NCBI GenBank assembly: GCA_039621445.1
Contig: CP154956.1
Span: 64,496,257-64,560,256, forward strand
Direction: 5' to 3'
Length of the DNA: 64,000 bases
Source of the DNA: Euglena gracilis
Lineage: Eukaryota > Euglenida > Euglenophyceae > Euglenales
The translations under genes were made by a program, and so were the position numbers. The notes under the pieces are model-generated. The model ran no database searches. It was not told the origin of the DNA and worked only from the letters and a program-made list of their open reading frames with translations. Positions 10,063 through 19,400 of this stretch are shown here, in pieces. Each line of letters begins with the position of its first letter. The first letter of the stretch is position 1.

Positions 10063-11496
10063 TCAGTGTGAGGGACAGGGGCAGAGATATCCGCTGCCGT
10101 CCGTCGGCTCGCCTCCGGCGGTGTAGTCTCCACATACGCAGCCTCCGCCAGCGTCTTGGACCACTGCGCAGCAGGCACTCTGGCGAATCGGAGGGCAAGG
10201 AACGGCAGCAGCAGCAGCAGCCCCACAAATACAACCCCCGCTACCCAGTACGATTTGACGCCAGGCTTTTACATCCACCCCCGGGGCGGTGGGCTGGCAT
10301 GGGTAGCCGTGGGCAGGGGAAAATGGGTGGCCTCCGGGTTGGGGCCGGAAAGGGCCGGGACTCACCAGGCCTGCGTTGGGGGGATTGAGGGGTGCCCTCT
10401 CGCCGCCTTGAGGCTGAGGACGGGTCCTGGAGGTGCAACGGGAAGGAACCATGGGTGGCGAAGGCTCCATCGGGATAGGGAATGAACGGGGCGCACTGGG
10501 TATGGGGGTGCGCAGGAATAGAACGGTGTGAGAGGAGCGGGGACGGCGTGGCACAGGCCAGCGGCATGGGATGGTGCCGGTCCGTACACACCTGGAAGAC
10601 AGCAGACGGAGGGGGCACCGCGTCCCCGCCTGCTGCCGGGAAATGGTTTCGAATGGGCACATACGGAGAATGGGTGAACATCGCAGAGGCGGCCACAGCC
10701 GCCTGGGGGGCAGCCACAGCAGCCTGGCTGGCAGCCACCACCGTCGCCTGGGGGGCGGCCACAGCAGCCTGGGAGGCAGCCACAGCCGCCTTGGGGCAGC
10801 GTGCGGCAGTAAATGAGCGAACTCAGGCACGGGCTGCGCGCACTCAGCTCCTGTCGATGGACACATCAAGGTTGGTACCGCAGCAGAGGGGATCTGGGGA
10901 TCAGCCTCCTGCGACGGTTGGGGAAACGCACAGACGGAGGGAAGGTCGGACGGGTGGTGCACGAAGTGCAGCGGGACGGGCTGGTGCGATGCAGCGGCGG
11001 CGACGGTCCGCGGTGGATCCTGACCTAGCGCTGGCGGTGGATCGCGTGTCGGGACGTGCTGTGCTGCAGGCACCGCTGTGCGCACTGGGGGGTCCGCTGA
11101 CTGCCCTTCCTGGCTGCTTGCCTCCTCGTCCTTCTTTACGTCCTCGTCGGGCCAGACCCACTCCTCTGGTGGGTCTTCCCACTCGGCGTTGTTGATGACC
11201 TCCTGCTCCTGCTTCTTCACCTCTGCGATGATGACCGCCACCACAGCCGGGTTTCGGTGGAGGTAGTCCAGCTGGTCCACCTTGAGCTTCTTGGACTTGG
11301 CGTACTCGATCATCTGGTGAGAGTAGCGATGGAAGAAATTCTTCAACTGCTCCCACGTGAGAGTCGGGTGGCCCTCCAACTTCACCTCGAACTCCCAGTC
11401 GCCGTCGTCTCGTCTCCGGTGCCGCCGGATCTCCTCCACCGTCCACTCCTCCATGTCCACGTCTTCTTGCGGTCTAGCCTGCCGGTAGACGAACAT
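10063..11496 (-). CDS. Chromodomain tail of a Ty3/chromovirus-like integrase, with long low-complexity extension
   Basis: The first 75 residues contain EEWTVEEIRRHRRRDDGDW, then EFEVKLEGHPTLTWEQL and IEYAKSKKL. This fits a chromodomain (short beta strands, a TWE box and a C-terminal helix), which in chromoviruses sits at the integrase C terminus and guides insertion to marked chromatin. It is in the same frame as the upstream integrase, separated by one TGA and four codons, so the two were almost certainly one protein. The remaining 400 residues are Pro/Ala/Arg-rich and partly coded by a 33-base minisatellite (10,690-10,800), with little sign of a folded domain. The tail may be an artefact of the GC-rich frame. 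Confidence 0.65.
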   Translation of the reverse strand: MFVYRQARPQEDVDMEEWTVEEIRRHRRRDDGDWEFEVKLEGHPTLTWEQLKNFFHRYSHQMIEYAKSKKLKVDQLDYLHRNPAVVAVIIAEVKKQEQEVINNAEWEDPPEEWVWPDEDVKKDEEASSQEGQSADPPVRTAVPAAQHVPTRDPPPALGQDPPRTVAAAASHQPVPLHFVHHPSDLPSVCAFPQPSQEADPQIPSAAVPTLMCPSTGAECAQPVPEFAHLLPHAAPRRLWLPPRLLWPPPRRRWWLPARLLWLPPRRLWPPLRCSPILRMCPFETISRQQAGTRCPLRLLSSRCVRTGTIPCRWPVPRRPRSSHTVLFLRTPIPSAPRSFPIPMEPSPPMVPSRCTSRTRPQPQGGERAPLNPPNAGLVSPGPFRPQPGGHPFSPAHGYPCQPTAPGVDVKAWRQIVLGSGGCICGAAAAAAVPCPPIRQSACCAVVQDAGGGCVCGDYTAGGEPTDGSGYLCPCPSH

Positions 11497-11508
11497 CTTG
11501 GGCGGGCC

Positions 11509-12558
11509 TCACGACCGCGGTTCATCGCGGTAGGCCTTCAGCTGGCAGCGGTGGGCCTCTTGGCGGCGGCCCTCCTCCAGCTCCAGCTCGTACGAGTGCT
11601 CGCCACGGCGCGCGGTGACCCGGGCTGGGCCAAGCCAGTAGCTCTCGAGCTTCTGGCCCGGCCGCCTCGGAGGCCGGAGGTACCACACGAGGTCTCCCTT
11701 GGCGAACTCCTCGAGGTCCTTCCTGCTCCGGTTCTGCTGGTCCGCTTGCCGCTTGTGGAGGTCGTTGAGGACGTCGCCGACCTTCTGATCCACGGCCTTC
11801 TGCCTCTCGAAGAACGACACGGCGTCATCCACCATGACCGGGGCCTTGTACGGTACGCCACCAGTCCACCGATGCCGTCCATACAGCACGTCATACGGAC
11901 TCAGGCCGTGCTGCGCCATGGAGTCGTTCAGCTTCTTCACTGCCCTGGGCAGGGACTCCACCCAGGTGATCCGGGCCTCGGCCTTCTCGCTCCGGATCCG
12001 CTTCTGCAGCTGCGCACCAAGGGACTCCGCCCGCCCGTTCGCCGCGTGGTGGTACGCCTGGGTGTAGGCGTGGCGGATCCCGTGCAGGCCGCACATGCTG
12101 CGCCACCACGCGCCAGCAAAGTGCTGCCCGCGATCACTGGTGAGCACGCTGGGCAGTCCGTGCGGCGACCACCACCCACGGTACATCGCCTTGGCCACGG
12201 TGGCGGCGGTGAGGCCGCGCGTGTGGTGGGCCGTGGCCACGACCCACCCACTGTGGCGATCGACGCAGGCGGCGAACACGTTGTACAGCTGCCCCTCGAA
12301 GTCCACCTCCAGCATCACGAAGAGGTCGATGGCCACCGACGCCATGATGTACGGCGGGACGGGCGTCAGGCAGACCTTCAGCCGCAGCGGCTGGTGCGGG
12401 TGCTCGGTGGCCTGGCACACCGGGCACGTCCGCTGCAGCCCGCCGGCCACCTTCGCCGCCTCCATCCGGTCCGCGAAGACGTAGGTGCGCTCGGCCTCCT
12501 CCACCAGCCGGTCCCCGCCAATGTGGCCGGAGACCGAGTGCTGCTCCCTCAGCACCAC
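11509..12558 (-). CDS. Ty3-type integrase core
   Basis: The 349-residue frame shows the N-terminal zinc-binding HHCC pattern (REQHSVSGHIGG, later CPVCQ) and the DDE catalytic triad: the first Asp in ASVAIDLFVM, the second in LTSDRGQHFAGAWW, and Glu in NGRAESLGAQ. A C-terminal SH3-like part follows (KGDLVWYLRPPRRPG, YWLGPARV). The annotated start is a GTG in mid-polyprotein and is only where the frame opens; a frameshift near 12,560-12,570 separates it from the RNase H frame. The stop is a TGA that interrupts the integrase-chromodomain fusion. Confidence 0.88.
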   Translation of the reverse strand: MVLREQHSVSGHIGGDRLVEEAERTYVFADRMEAAKVAGGLQRTCPVCQATEHPHQPLRLKVCLTPVPPYIMASVAIDLFVMLEVDFEGQLYNVFAACVDRHSGWVVATAHHTRGLTAATVAKAMYRGWWSPHGLPSVLTSDRGQHFAGAWWRSMCGLHGIRHAYTQAYHHAANGRAESLGAQLQKRIRSEKAEARITWVESLPRAVKKLNDSMAQHGLSPYDVLYGRHRWTGGVPYKAPVMVDDAVSFFERQKAVDQKVGDVLNDLHKRQADQQNRSRKDLEEFAKGDLVWYLRPPRRPGQKLESYWLGPARVTARRGEHSYELELEEGRRQEAHRCQLKAYRDEPRS

Positions 12559-12566
12559 CTCCCTGC

Positions 12567-13976
12567 CTAGACGAGCCGCCCATCCACCAGCTGGAACCCG
12601 CTAGGCCAGCCCGGGCCGTTGTGGGCCTGGTCCCAGGCGGGCTTCCAGCGCGGGCACACCGCACACGCCTTGCTCCAGTCCATGTCGAAGACGTTGATGT
12701 CCAGGTCAGGCTGCGGAGGCACGTGATCTGCGGTTGACGGCACACCCGCTGCGGGCGCTGCCGACGGGACTGACGCGGCCGGTGACGGCACCCCGGCTGC
12801 GGACGCTGGGACGGGCATGGCCGGTGATGACACCCCGGCTGTGGGCGCTGTGGACAGTGTGATGGACTGCGGTGCGGTGGACTGCGGTGCTGGTGATGGG
12901 ACTGGCGATGGCGCGTTGGATGATGGTGCTGGCACGGACGCTGGTGATGCGATGCACGACGCAGACGGTGGGACTGCTGCAAACGATGCAGACGGTGGGA
13001 CTGCTGCGGCCGCGTGAGACGAGGTTGACGGGTACATCTCGCGTGGGTGCTCGGATCGCGTACCGTGCGGGGCGTCTTCTGGGGCGTCTCGGGCGTTGCG
13101 CTGCGTGTCGAGGCGGCTGCGCGTGGTGACGGCGATGTGGGACGCTGACAGGACCGCGGCGAACGACTGGAGCGGGATCAGCTGGATGACGGCCAGCTCT
13201 CTCCCCTCCTTCAGGGTTGACCTCTCCACCTGCTCCGCCTTGGTCTCCTCGTCCTCGGGATGCACCGCCTTCGGGGTGGACTTCTCGCGCAGCTTCTCCT
13301 CCAGGATGTGGGCCTTCATCTCCTTCGTGTCGGCCTCGGTGCCGTGCCACGAGTTGTCGCGCCAGCCTTGTGAGGCCGGGTAGGCCCAGCGGGACATGGC
13401 ATCGCCCACCACGTTGGTCTCGCCGGGGACGTGCACCACGGTGATGCGGAACTCGTTGAGCTTCGCATGCCATCTGGCCCGCCTCCCCTGCGGGCCCACT
13501 CCGGCGACGTACTCCTTGTACCACGACTCCAGGCTGCGGTGGTCGGTCAGGACGAGGATCTCGTTGTCCAGCAGGAAGCCCGCCCACTTGTCGAGGGCGG
13601 CCACCACGGCATACGTCTCCTTGTCCCGGAAATCCCACCGAAGGCGCTGCCCCTCGGTGAGCTTCCGGGACATGAAGGCCACCGGGACGGAGGCCCCCGG
13701 CCGCAGGTCCTCCACCCGCGGCACGCCGTCGATCTTCGGGAACTGCTCCAGCACCGCTCCGATGGCATAGTCCGACGCGTCGGTGCGCAGGACGAACGGC
13801 TTGGCTGGATCGATGTGGTACAGCTCCAGGTCGGCGACGAGGGCCTTCTTCATCTTGTCGAACGCCTCCTTCTCCTGCTCCGTCCACACCACTGGGTGCT
13901 TGGATCCCGCCTTGGTCAGCTCCCTCGGCAACTTCAGCTTCTCCTGCAACGGCGCCGCCAGCTCCGCGTACCATAG
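12567..13976 (-). pseudogene. Ty3-like RT connection / RNase H segment and spacer
   Basis: The frame opens with WTEQEKEAFDKMKKALV, the typical end of Ty3 RT, then RTDASDYAIGAVLEQF (RNase H first Asp), a MSRKLTEGQRLRW strand, DKETYAVVAALDKWAGFL (helix with the catalytic Glu), VLTDHRSLESW and VPGETNVVGDAMSRW. A long Ala/Pro/Ser spacer of about 170 residues then leads to a C-rich KACAVCPRWKP end near the integrase. RNase H itself looks intact, but frameshifts at about 13,975 and 12,570 disconnect it from RT and integrase. Confidence 0.8.
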
Positions 13977-15553
13977 TAATTGCAGACGCCGAGAAACGCG
14001 CGGAGACTGCTGACCGTCGGCGGCAGCTGCCAGTGCTGCACCGCCGACAGTTTGCCTGGGGCAGGCGCCCTCCTGCCGTGCCCCAGGACATGCCCCACGA
14101 ACTCGACCGGCCTCATGAAAAGCTTGACCTTGCGGCTGTCGCTGACCCATCTGTCCTTCTCCAAGGCCAGCAACGTCTCACGGACGTCTCGGGCGAGCTT
14201 CTGGTAGAACTACTCGTCTGTCTCCTCCGCTCCCTGCCGCGTACTGACGATGATATCGTCGAAGTACGGGCGGGAGTGCGCCTTCACCGCCGCGCAGGTG
14301 GCGTCGATGTCCCGCTGCAGGAGGGCGGGCCCGACGTTGATCCCCTGCGGGACCACACGCCACTGCCACAGCCCACCCGGCAGCTGGACGTTCGTCACCG
14401 GTCAGCTCTCCTCCGCCAAGGCCACCTGGTGGAACGCGTCCCGCAAGTCGATGGTGCTGAAGAGGGTACACTTCGCCTGCTCCGCCACGATCTCCTCCGT
14501 CAAGGGCAAGGGGTAGCTGTCCGCCATGATCTGCAGGTTCGTCACCGCGTAGTCACACACCATCCTCCACTTCCCGTTCTTCTTCCGAATCGGGAAGGCG
14601 GCCGCCCGCCACGGGCCACGCCCCGGCTCCACCTTCCGGTCGCGGCGGCACTCCTCATCCATCTCTCGCAGCGCCTCCAGCCGTTCGCCCTTCAGGTGGA
14701 TCACCCTCCCCACCACCGGTTGGGCTTTCGGTTTGAGGTGCAGCACCGCCATCCCGTACTGGCCTCGGGGCGGTGGATCGGGGTGGACGCGGTCGCAGAA
14801 GACGCGGCCCTCGAACTCCTTGAGGATCTCTGCGCGGAGCTGGACGGCCAGCGGGTGCTGCTCCTCCGCCTCGGCTGTGACCACCCCACGGACTTCCTTC
14901 GCCTCCTTGGCCGCGTCGATCAGCACCTTGGCCACCATTGCCTCCTCCTCGGCGTCCAGGGTCTCGTCCTCCTCGTCTCCGTCGGGGCCGTTGGCCCCGA
15001 CGGTGAGCCTCATCTTCTTCACCTCCGCCTCCATCTCCTCCTCCACTTCGGACGGCGTGCGGGACAACGGCGACGGGCTCTGGGCTCGGACGGTCGCGTG
15101 GGTGCGTGTGCTCAGCGCTGCGATCTCGCTTGCTTCGGTGCCGGCCATGACCCATCGGGGGTCGTCGTGGAGCTGGAGTGCATCCCGCCAGGGTTGCACA
15201 TCCAGCCTGTGCTCCTTCAGCCAGGGGTAACCCAGAATGAGGTCACACCCTATATCACCGTCATGGACGGTGATCTGGCTGTGCCACCTCTTCACTCCTC
15301 CACTCCTCTCTCCTTCACTCCTCGCGTTGAACACCAGGAGGACGTCCGCCTCGTTGCTGCCGCCCGCCAGCAGGTCGCCGTTCACGGTCCGCAGCAGCGG
15401 CGGTCGCTCGCTGCGGCGGAAACATCGGCGGAAAACATGGAAACATCGGCGGAAACATTTGGGAACAAGTCCCGACGGATCAGCGATGTCTGCGCCCCGT
15501 GTCGATGAGGGCCTTCGCCTTCTCCTCCCGGCCGTCGATCTCGATGACCACAT
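13934..15553 (-). pseudogene. Ty3-like protease / reverse transcriptase, with two nonsense codons and frameshifts
   Basis: The protease active site is split. AKALIDTG lies in the upstream frame and ADIADPSG continues in this one, so a frameshift sits at about 15,500. A later ILGYPWLKEH strand fits the protease flap/end. RT follows with KNGKWRMVCDYAVTNLQ, FSTIDLRDAFHQVAL (motif A) and RPYFDDIIVST (catalytic YFDD). A TGA near 14,402 and a TAG near 14,208 interrupt RT; the reading continues in frame after each (PVTNVQLPGG; FYQKLARDV). A short GGAAACATCGGC-type repeat at 15,419-15,464 encodes repeated Arg/Cys/Phe. No functional RT is expected from this copy. Confidence 0.8.
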
Positions 15554-15559
15554 CCAGCA

Positions 15560-16893
15560 TCAGCTGGTAGCTGCCGCCCCGCCTCTCCATGCGGCCCACC
15601 TGAAAGGGCCGGCTGGGGCGGTACTGCCACGGACGGACGGTGACCTTGTGGACCTTCCGCGGGGAGTGGGGCTCGTCGGCGGCGGTGGTGACAGACTTGG
15701 TGGGTGCATCGTTGGGCGGCTCGGCGGGGGTGCACGATGCTTGGCGGGTGCACGATGGCGGTCGTTGGCGCGGAGCTCGGGACAGCGCCGCTGCTTGCGG
15801 GGGCAGCGCCGTCCGGCTTGGTGGTGTGGGGGCGGACGCGGGTGCGGGTGACGGCGACAGCGGTATCGCGCTGGGTGGCACGGCTGCTTGGCGGGTTGGT
15901 GGGGTGCGCTCACACAGGTATCGGACGACACCTTCGGGAATGCGATACGCCTGCTCTCGGGTGCCGCGCTGCTGGGATGCCCCACCCAGCTGCCGTCGGT
16001 GATGTCGCCGTCCGTCTTGCTCCTCCACGATGTTCTCGCACTGGCCGTCGCATACGATGTCCTGCATGGGGGCCATGGAGTCCGCGATCCAGAAGTGTGT
16101 GGGCTTGCGATAGCCCCACGCTCGAACATGCAGTAGTCCACATCGACGTACTGCATGTCCTTGACGACCTTGCGGTGGCGGAGATTCCCATAGCGGGGAT
16201 TCTCCAGCCACCACAGGGACGGCCGCAGGTAGGCGATGATCTCCTTCGTCTTGCGGACCAGGAAGTCGGCCTTCCGCAGCCGCCGCCTCTTGGTCGTCAT
16301 CGCGCTGGAGTACTCGGTGCACGGCGGCGAGGCGGCGACCAGCTCGAAGTCGGCGGGCCAGTACTCCTCCCAGTACCGCCAGCGCCGCACGTCCACCGTC
16401 TTGTCCGCCTTCCACTGCGGGTCGGCGTCCACCGAGACGACGGAGTAGCCGAGCTTTCCAGCGCCCGCTTCACCGAACCCGTTCCGGAGAACAGGTACAG
16501 GGCGATGAGGTTGGCGGTGACGATGCGGCCGACTTCGGTGCCGCCCGTGAGGACGGTGCGCTCTGCGGGGGGAACGGGGCGCTGGTTGCTGCGGGTGCGG
16601 AGCGTGGTGCCGCTGACGGCGCTGCTGATGGCGGGGGCAGCGTCGTCCGGCTTGGTGCGGACTGGCGCGGTGCTCGCTCCTGTTGCTGCCGGGCGGGGGG
16701 CGTCGCGGTGGCACGATGCTGCGTAGACGATGACACGGACGCTGCTGGCTTGGCGGGGGGCGAGGACTGCGCAGACGAGACCGGTCGCGCCGCAGACGGT
16801 TGCTCGGAACGACGGGACTTCTTCTGTAGCACGGACCAGTAGTTGTTTGTCGAAATCTGATGGGCCCAGCCTTGACCGTGTGCTTCCGGGCAC
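15560..16893 (-). pseudogene. Retrotransposon-borne C5 cytosine DNA methyltransferase, frameshifted
   Basis: Three successive frames carry one cytosine-5 methyltransferase. LIALYLFSGTGSV is the SAM-binding motif I. GKLGYSVVSVDADPQW follows, then FELVAASPPCTEYSSAM with the catalytic Pro-Pro-Cys of motif IV. Next come RPSLWWLENPRYGNL (the ENP of motif VI) and VDVDYCMF, then after a frame change WGYRKPTHFWIAD (motif VIII-like). Frame changes lie near 16,455 and 16,120. The ENP-to-YRKPT spacing and the WWLENPR wording match methylases seen in phage and retroelements rather than Dnmt1 or Dnmt3; this is from memory of the families. The gene sits between Gag and protease of the Ty3-like element on the same strand. 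An Ala/Pro-rich linker follows. Confidence 0.8.
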
Positions 16894-17036
16894 GGTCTCT
16901 CCCCTCCTTGGGATATTTGGGGCTTGCTGGGTCTAGGGGGCGTGCGGGGCTCTTGGGTGATTGCCCGCACGCTCACGCTGGCGTTGGGATTTGACGGCCG
17001 GCCAAGACCCCCATCCCTGGGGCCTGGGCGGCCCCG

Positions 17037-17480
17037 TCACTCACGATACTGCTCCTGGACGGCCGAGACATTACTCTTGCCGTCCTTGCCTTTGCCCTTG
17101 GACTTTCCTTTTCCTTGATTTCCTTTGGCTCCACCTTTCGCCTTGCTTTTTCCTCTGCCTTCATCTTGCCTTGGGGCATTCGATGTCCACTGCTCGCCTT
17201 GGTACCCACCACCCTTTCCTTTCATTTCCTTGCCATGCACTCGATGACCACTGCTCGGCTTGGTATCCACCCTTTCCTTTTCCTTCTTCACTCGTCCATG
17301 GGCTCGATGACCACTGCTCCGGGTCCCACGTCCCCCTTGGCCTTGTCCTTTGCCTTGGGGTGCGGGCACCGGCGGCGTCGGCGGACGTGGTTGCTGCGCT
17401 TGCTTCTCCTTCTTCGGCGGCACGTTCGCCTTCTCCACCTCGTGGATGTACGGCTCCTCGGTGGTGTCGTCGACCTCCAC
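17037..17480 (-). CDS. Ty3-like element Gag tail, basic Gly/Lys-rich
   Basis: The 147-residue minus-strand frame begins within an acidic stretch (VDDTTEEPYIHEVEKANV) and becomes strongly Lys/Gly/Gln-rich (GKSKAKGGAKGNQGKGKSKG), as in nucleic-acid-binding Gag tails. Short blocks (SSGHR...HG) are repeated three times. No CCHC zinc knuckle is visible. Upstream sequence is replaced at about 17,545 by DIRS terminal repeat, so capsid and matrix parts are missing. Its reading as Gag rests mainly on position and composition. Confidence 0.5.
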   Translation of the reverse strand: MEVDDTTEEPYIHEVEKANVPPKKEKQAQQPRPPTPPVPAPQGKGQGQGGRGTRSSGHRAHGRVKKEKERVDTKPSSGHRVHGKEMKGKGGGYQGEQWTSNAPRQDEGRGKSKAKGGAKGNQGKGKSKGKGKDGKSNVSAVQEQYRE

Positions 17481-17547
17481 GTCCCGCTGTCACCGTGGCA
17501 CCGGCCGCTTCTCCGGGATCTCCTTCTCCTTCTCGGGGGCACTAAGC

Positions 17548-17832
17548 AGGGACTCCTAACCCAGCGCACCAGAACAATCACAACAAACCGCCGGCGAGCA
17601 AGGCATGCCCTCACAATGTCTTTGTGCTTCGCCCTCGGTGTCCCTTCCTCCCTTTTGCCTCGGTTTGCCTCGAGGGAGTACAATTCCGGGGCCAGCGTCG
17701 ATCAAAAAATTACACATCTCCGAGGGGGAGGAAGGGGCCAGGCCATTATTTGAGGCTTGCAGTCGAAGAGAAAATTCTCACACTCCCTCGAGGAAAACCG
17801 ACAAGGGGGGAAGGGACACCGAGGGCAGAGCA
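17548..17832. repeat. DIRS terminal-repeat fragments forming a hairpin
   Basis: The sequence 17,548-17,620 (CCTAACCCAGCGCACCAG, then CGCCGGCGAGCAAGGCATG) matches the inverted repeats at 4.14-4.64 kb. Bases 17,629-17,690 are like the window start (CCCTCGGTGTCCCTTCC, CCTCGAGGGAGTA). Bases 17,778-17,832 carry the reverse complement of that block, so the two arms can pair across about 90 bases. This marks the junction between the broken Ty3-like element and DIRS-C. Confidence 0.65.
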
Positions 17833-18117
17833 CAAAGACCTTGTGATCCCGAGGGGTCGAAAAATTATGGCCAGGAGGGGCGCTTCACAGCACCCCTCGA
17901 AGTTCGGAGCCCGACTGGTCTCGGACTCCCTAAACGCAGGACGGGGGGGATGGACTGAGAAGGCGGAACACAAGAAGATGCCCCCACCCAGAAGAGAAGG
18001 AGAAAATGAAAGCAGAAGGGGGGGGGGCAGGCAACCGTATGGCAGGGGGGCTGGGCAGGAACGGTTCACCTTCGCAAAGTATTTTAGAGGTGGACCAATC
18101 ATCGCTCCGAACAGTAG

Positions 18118-18441
18118 TCCCGGGGAAACCCATGACCAGGGACGGAGGGACCTCACTTGCGAAGCACAAAGGCAAGATGGGACCTGTCTTTCCTCGCCGG
18201 CTATTGTTGTTTGTGTTTTTTGCTCCGCGTCTTCCCCTTACTGCTTGGTCGTCGTCGGCAGTTGGCTGGATCGGTAAACCGGAACCTGGTGGACCCCCCC
18301 CCTGGGTGGACCTTTTTTGGGGAGGGGGGGGTGGGCCCATCTTGCCTTTGTGCTTCGCAAGTGAGGTCCCTCCGTCCCTGGTCATGGGTTTCCCCGGGAC
18401 TACTGGACCCCCCTTGCTCCGCACTTTGGCTCGATGGGACT
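18118..18441. repeat. DIRS-C 3' terminal-repeat region with internal inverted copy
   Basis: Bases 18,118-18,180 (GTCCCGGGGAAACCCATGAC, then GGACGGAGGGACC) are the reverse complement of 18,335-18,402. Bases 18,180-18,245 (CTCGCCGGCTATTGTTGTTT and on) are the reverse complement of 22,510-22,585, and 18,405-18,441 of 22,579-22,618. This is the inverted terminal repeat plus internal complementary region expected for DIRS circle formation. The end of the recombinase frame is encoded within it. Confidence 0.7.
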
Positions 18442-19400
18442 CTGTGCACCCCAAAGCTTTTTCCAACCAACTGTTTTGCCAACGAATCTCCAGCAGCCTT
18501 TGCTGCACCCAATCTGAGGTAATGTTTGGCAAAAGCCTCTGTATTTTTCCAGCCCCCTAACTCACACACCATTTCTGACGATAAACCCAAAGACTTGTAC
18601 ATTTTTACTGCTGCCCCCCTGGTGCTGTGAGCCCCAAAAAATGATGTGGGTACCCCCAACTGGGTCAGCAGATTCTTTGTGATCCTACCCAAACTGTTTG
18701 AAGTCAGTGGTGCATATGGGGGATTTAATGATAAAAACATGGCCCCCCCCTGCACACCCTGGGAGGCAGTCAAAGACACCAACCTGCACAATAAAGCAGT
18801 GGGACATACAGTCTGCAGAGATTTTGGCAATGTCATGAGCTGTTCGAATCTGGCTCTCAGCTGGCCTTTACGCCTCAGCTTGATGAAGAAATTGTTTCCC
18901 ATAATTGACTTTGATCTTTGTAGTCTTTGCAAATCTATTGACCTGCATAAGTGAAACAGGCGCAGGGACAGAATGGTTCTGTCACGAATCTCCTGGATAC
19001 TATCCCAGTTGAGGGGGGTTGCAAGGAGTTTCTGAATGACATCCTTAGCATCCCAGAATGTGGAATATTTTTCCCCTGCAGAAGCCCACAGAAGTTTTGC
19101 TTTTTTGATGAGAGGGGAAAACCTCACAGCCTCCCACCCAGGAATCAACAACACAGCACTGTAAGCATTTCTTGCTTGATGAGGGGAGTCCTGGGCCAGT
19201 TTCAAAATCCAGCTGGCTGTCTCATCCACTGTCATCAAAGGGGGTTGCACCCCTCCCTGCACACACAAACTCCACAGAGCCTGAAATCCTTTTTCATACC
19301 TGTTCAAACTTTTCAGACTGTTCAAATACAATGTGATATTTTCAGGTGGAACTTGTTTTCTTTGTAAACCCTCCCTGATAACAGCACACAGAGGAGGGGC
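18430..19400 (-). CDS. DIRS-C tyrosine recombinase
   Basis: This is the C-terminal third of a 1200-codon open frame (18,201-21,803). Motifs are ARNAYSAVLLIPGWE, the first Arg in LFHLCRSIDLQRLQ, a basic FFIKLRRKGQLRA strand, GAHSTRGAAV (H-x-x-R) and KHYLRLGAA (nucleophile Tyr). It is colinear with the DIRS-A recombinase and clearly diverged from it, so DIRS-A and DIRS-C are separate families. It overlaps the 3' end of the RT frame. All catalytic residues are present. Confidence 0.88.

Larger units (their letters stand above)
10063..17545 (-). mobile_element. Decayed Ty3/chromovirus-like retrotransposon carrying a C5 methyltransferase
   Basis: The order on the minus strand is Gag tail, methyltransferase, protease, RT, RNase H, integrase, chromodomain. 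The RT-RNaseH-integrase order defines Ty3 type. At least four frameshifts and three in-frame stops show it is inactive. The 5' end with its LTR and primer-binding site has been lost to the DIRS repeat at 17,548, and no 3' LTR was recognised in the G-rich sequence below 10 kb. Confidence 0.85.

Noticed and set aside
8525-10388. Open frames of 500-585 codons on the plus strand and 498 on the minus strand
   Set aside because: All are Gly/Pro/Arg/Phe low-complexity products of G-rich minisatellites, open on both strands, with no domain or motif.
11257-12570. 437-codon plus-strand frame opposite the integrase
   Set aside because: It is the antisense shadow of a clear Ty3 integrase.
12134-12982. 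282-codon minus-strand frame rich in His/Pro/Arg
   Set aside because: Shadow frame of the RNase H-integrase spacer with no motif of its own.
14033-15508. 491-codon plus-strand frame opposite the RT
   Set aside because: Antisense of recognised protease and RT motifs; His/Leu/Arg-rich shadow.
10063-17545. LTR pair for the Ty3-like element
   Set aside because: The 5' end is lost and no matching direct repeat could be found below 10 kb, so no LTR was annotated.
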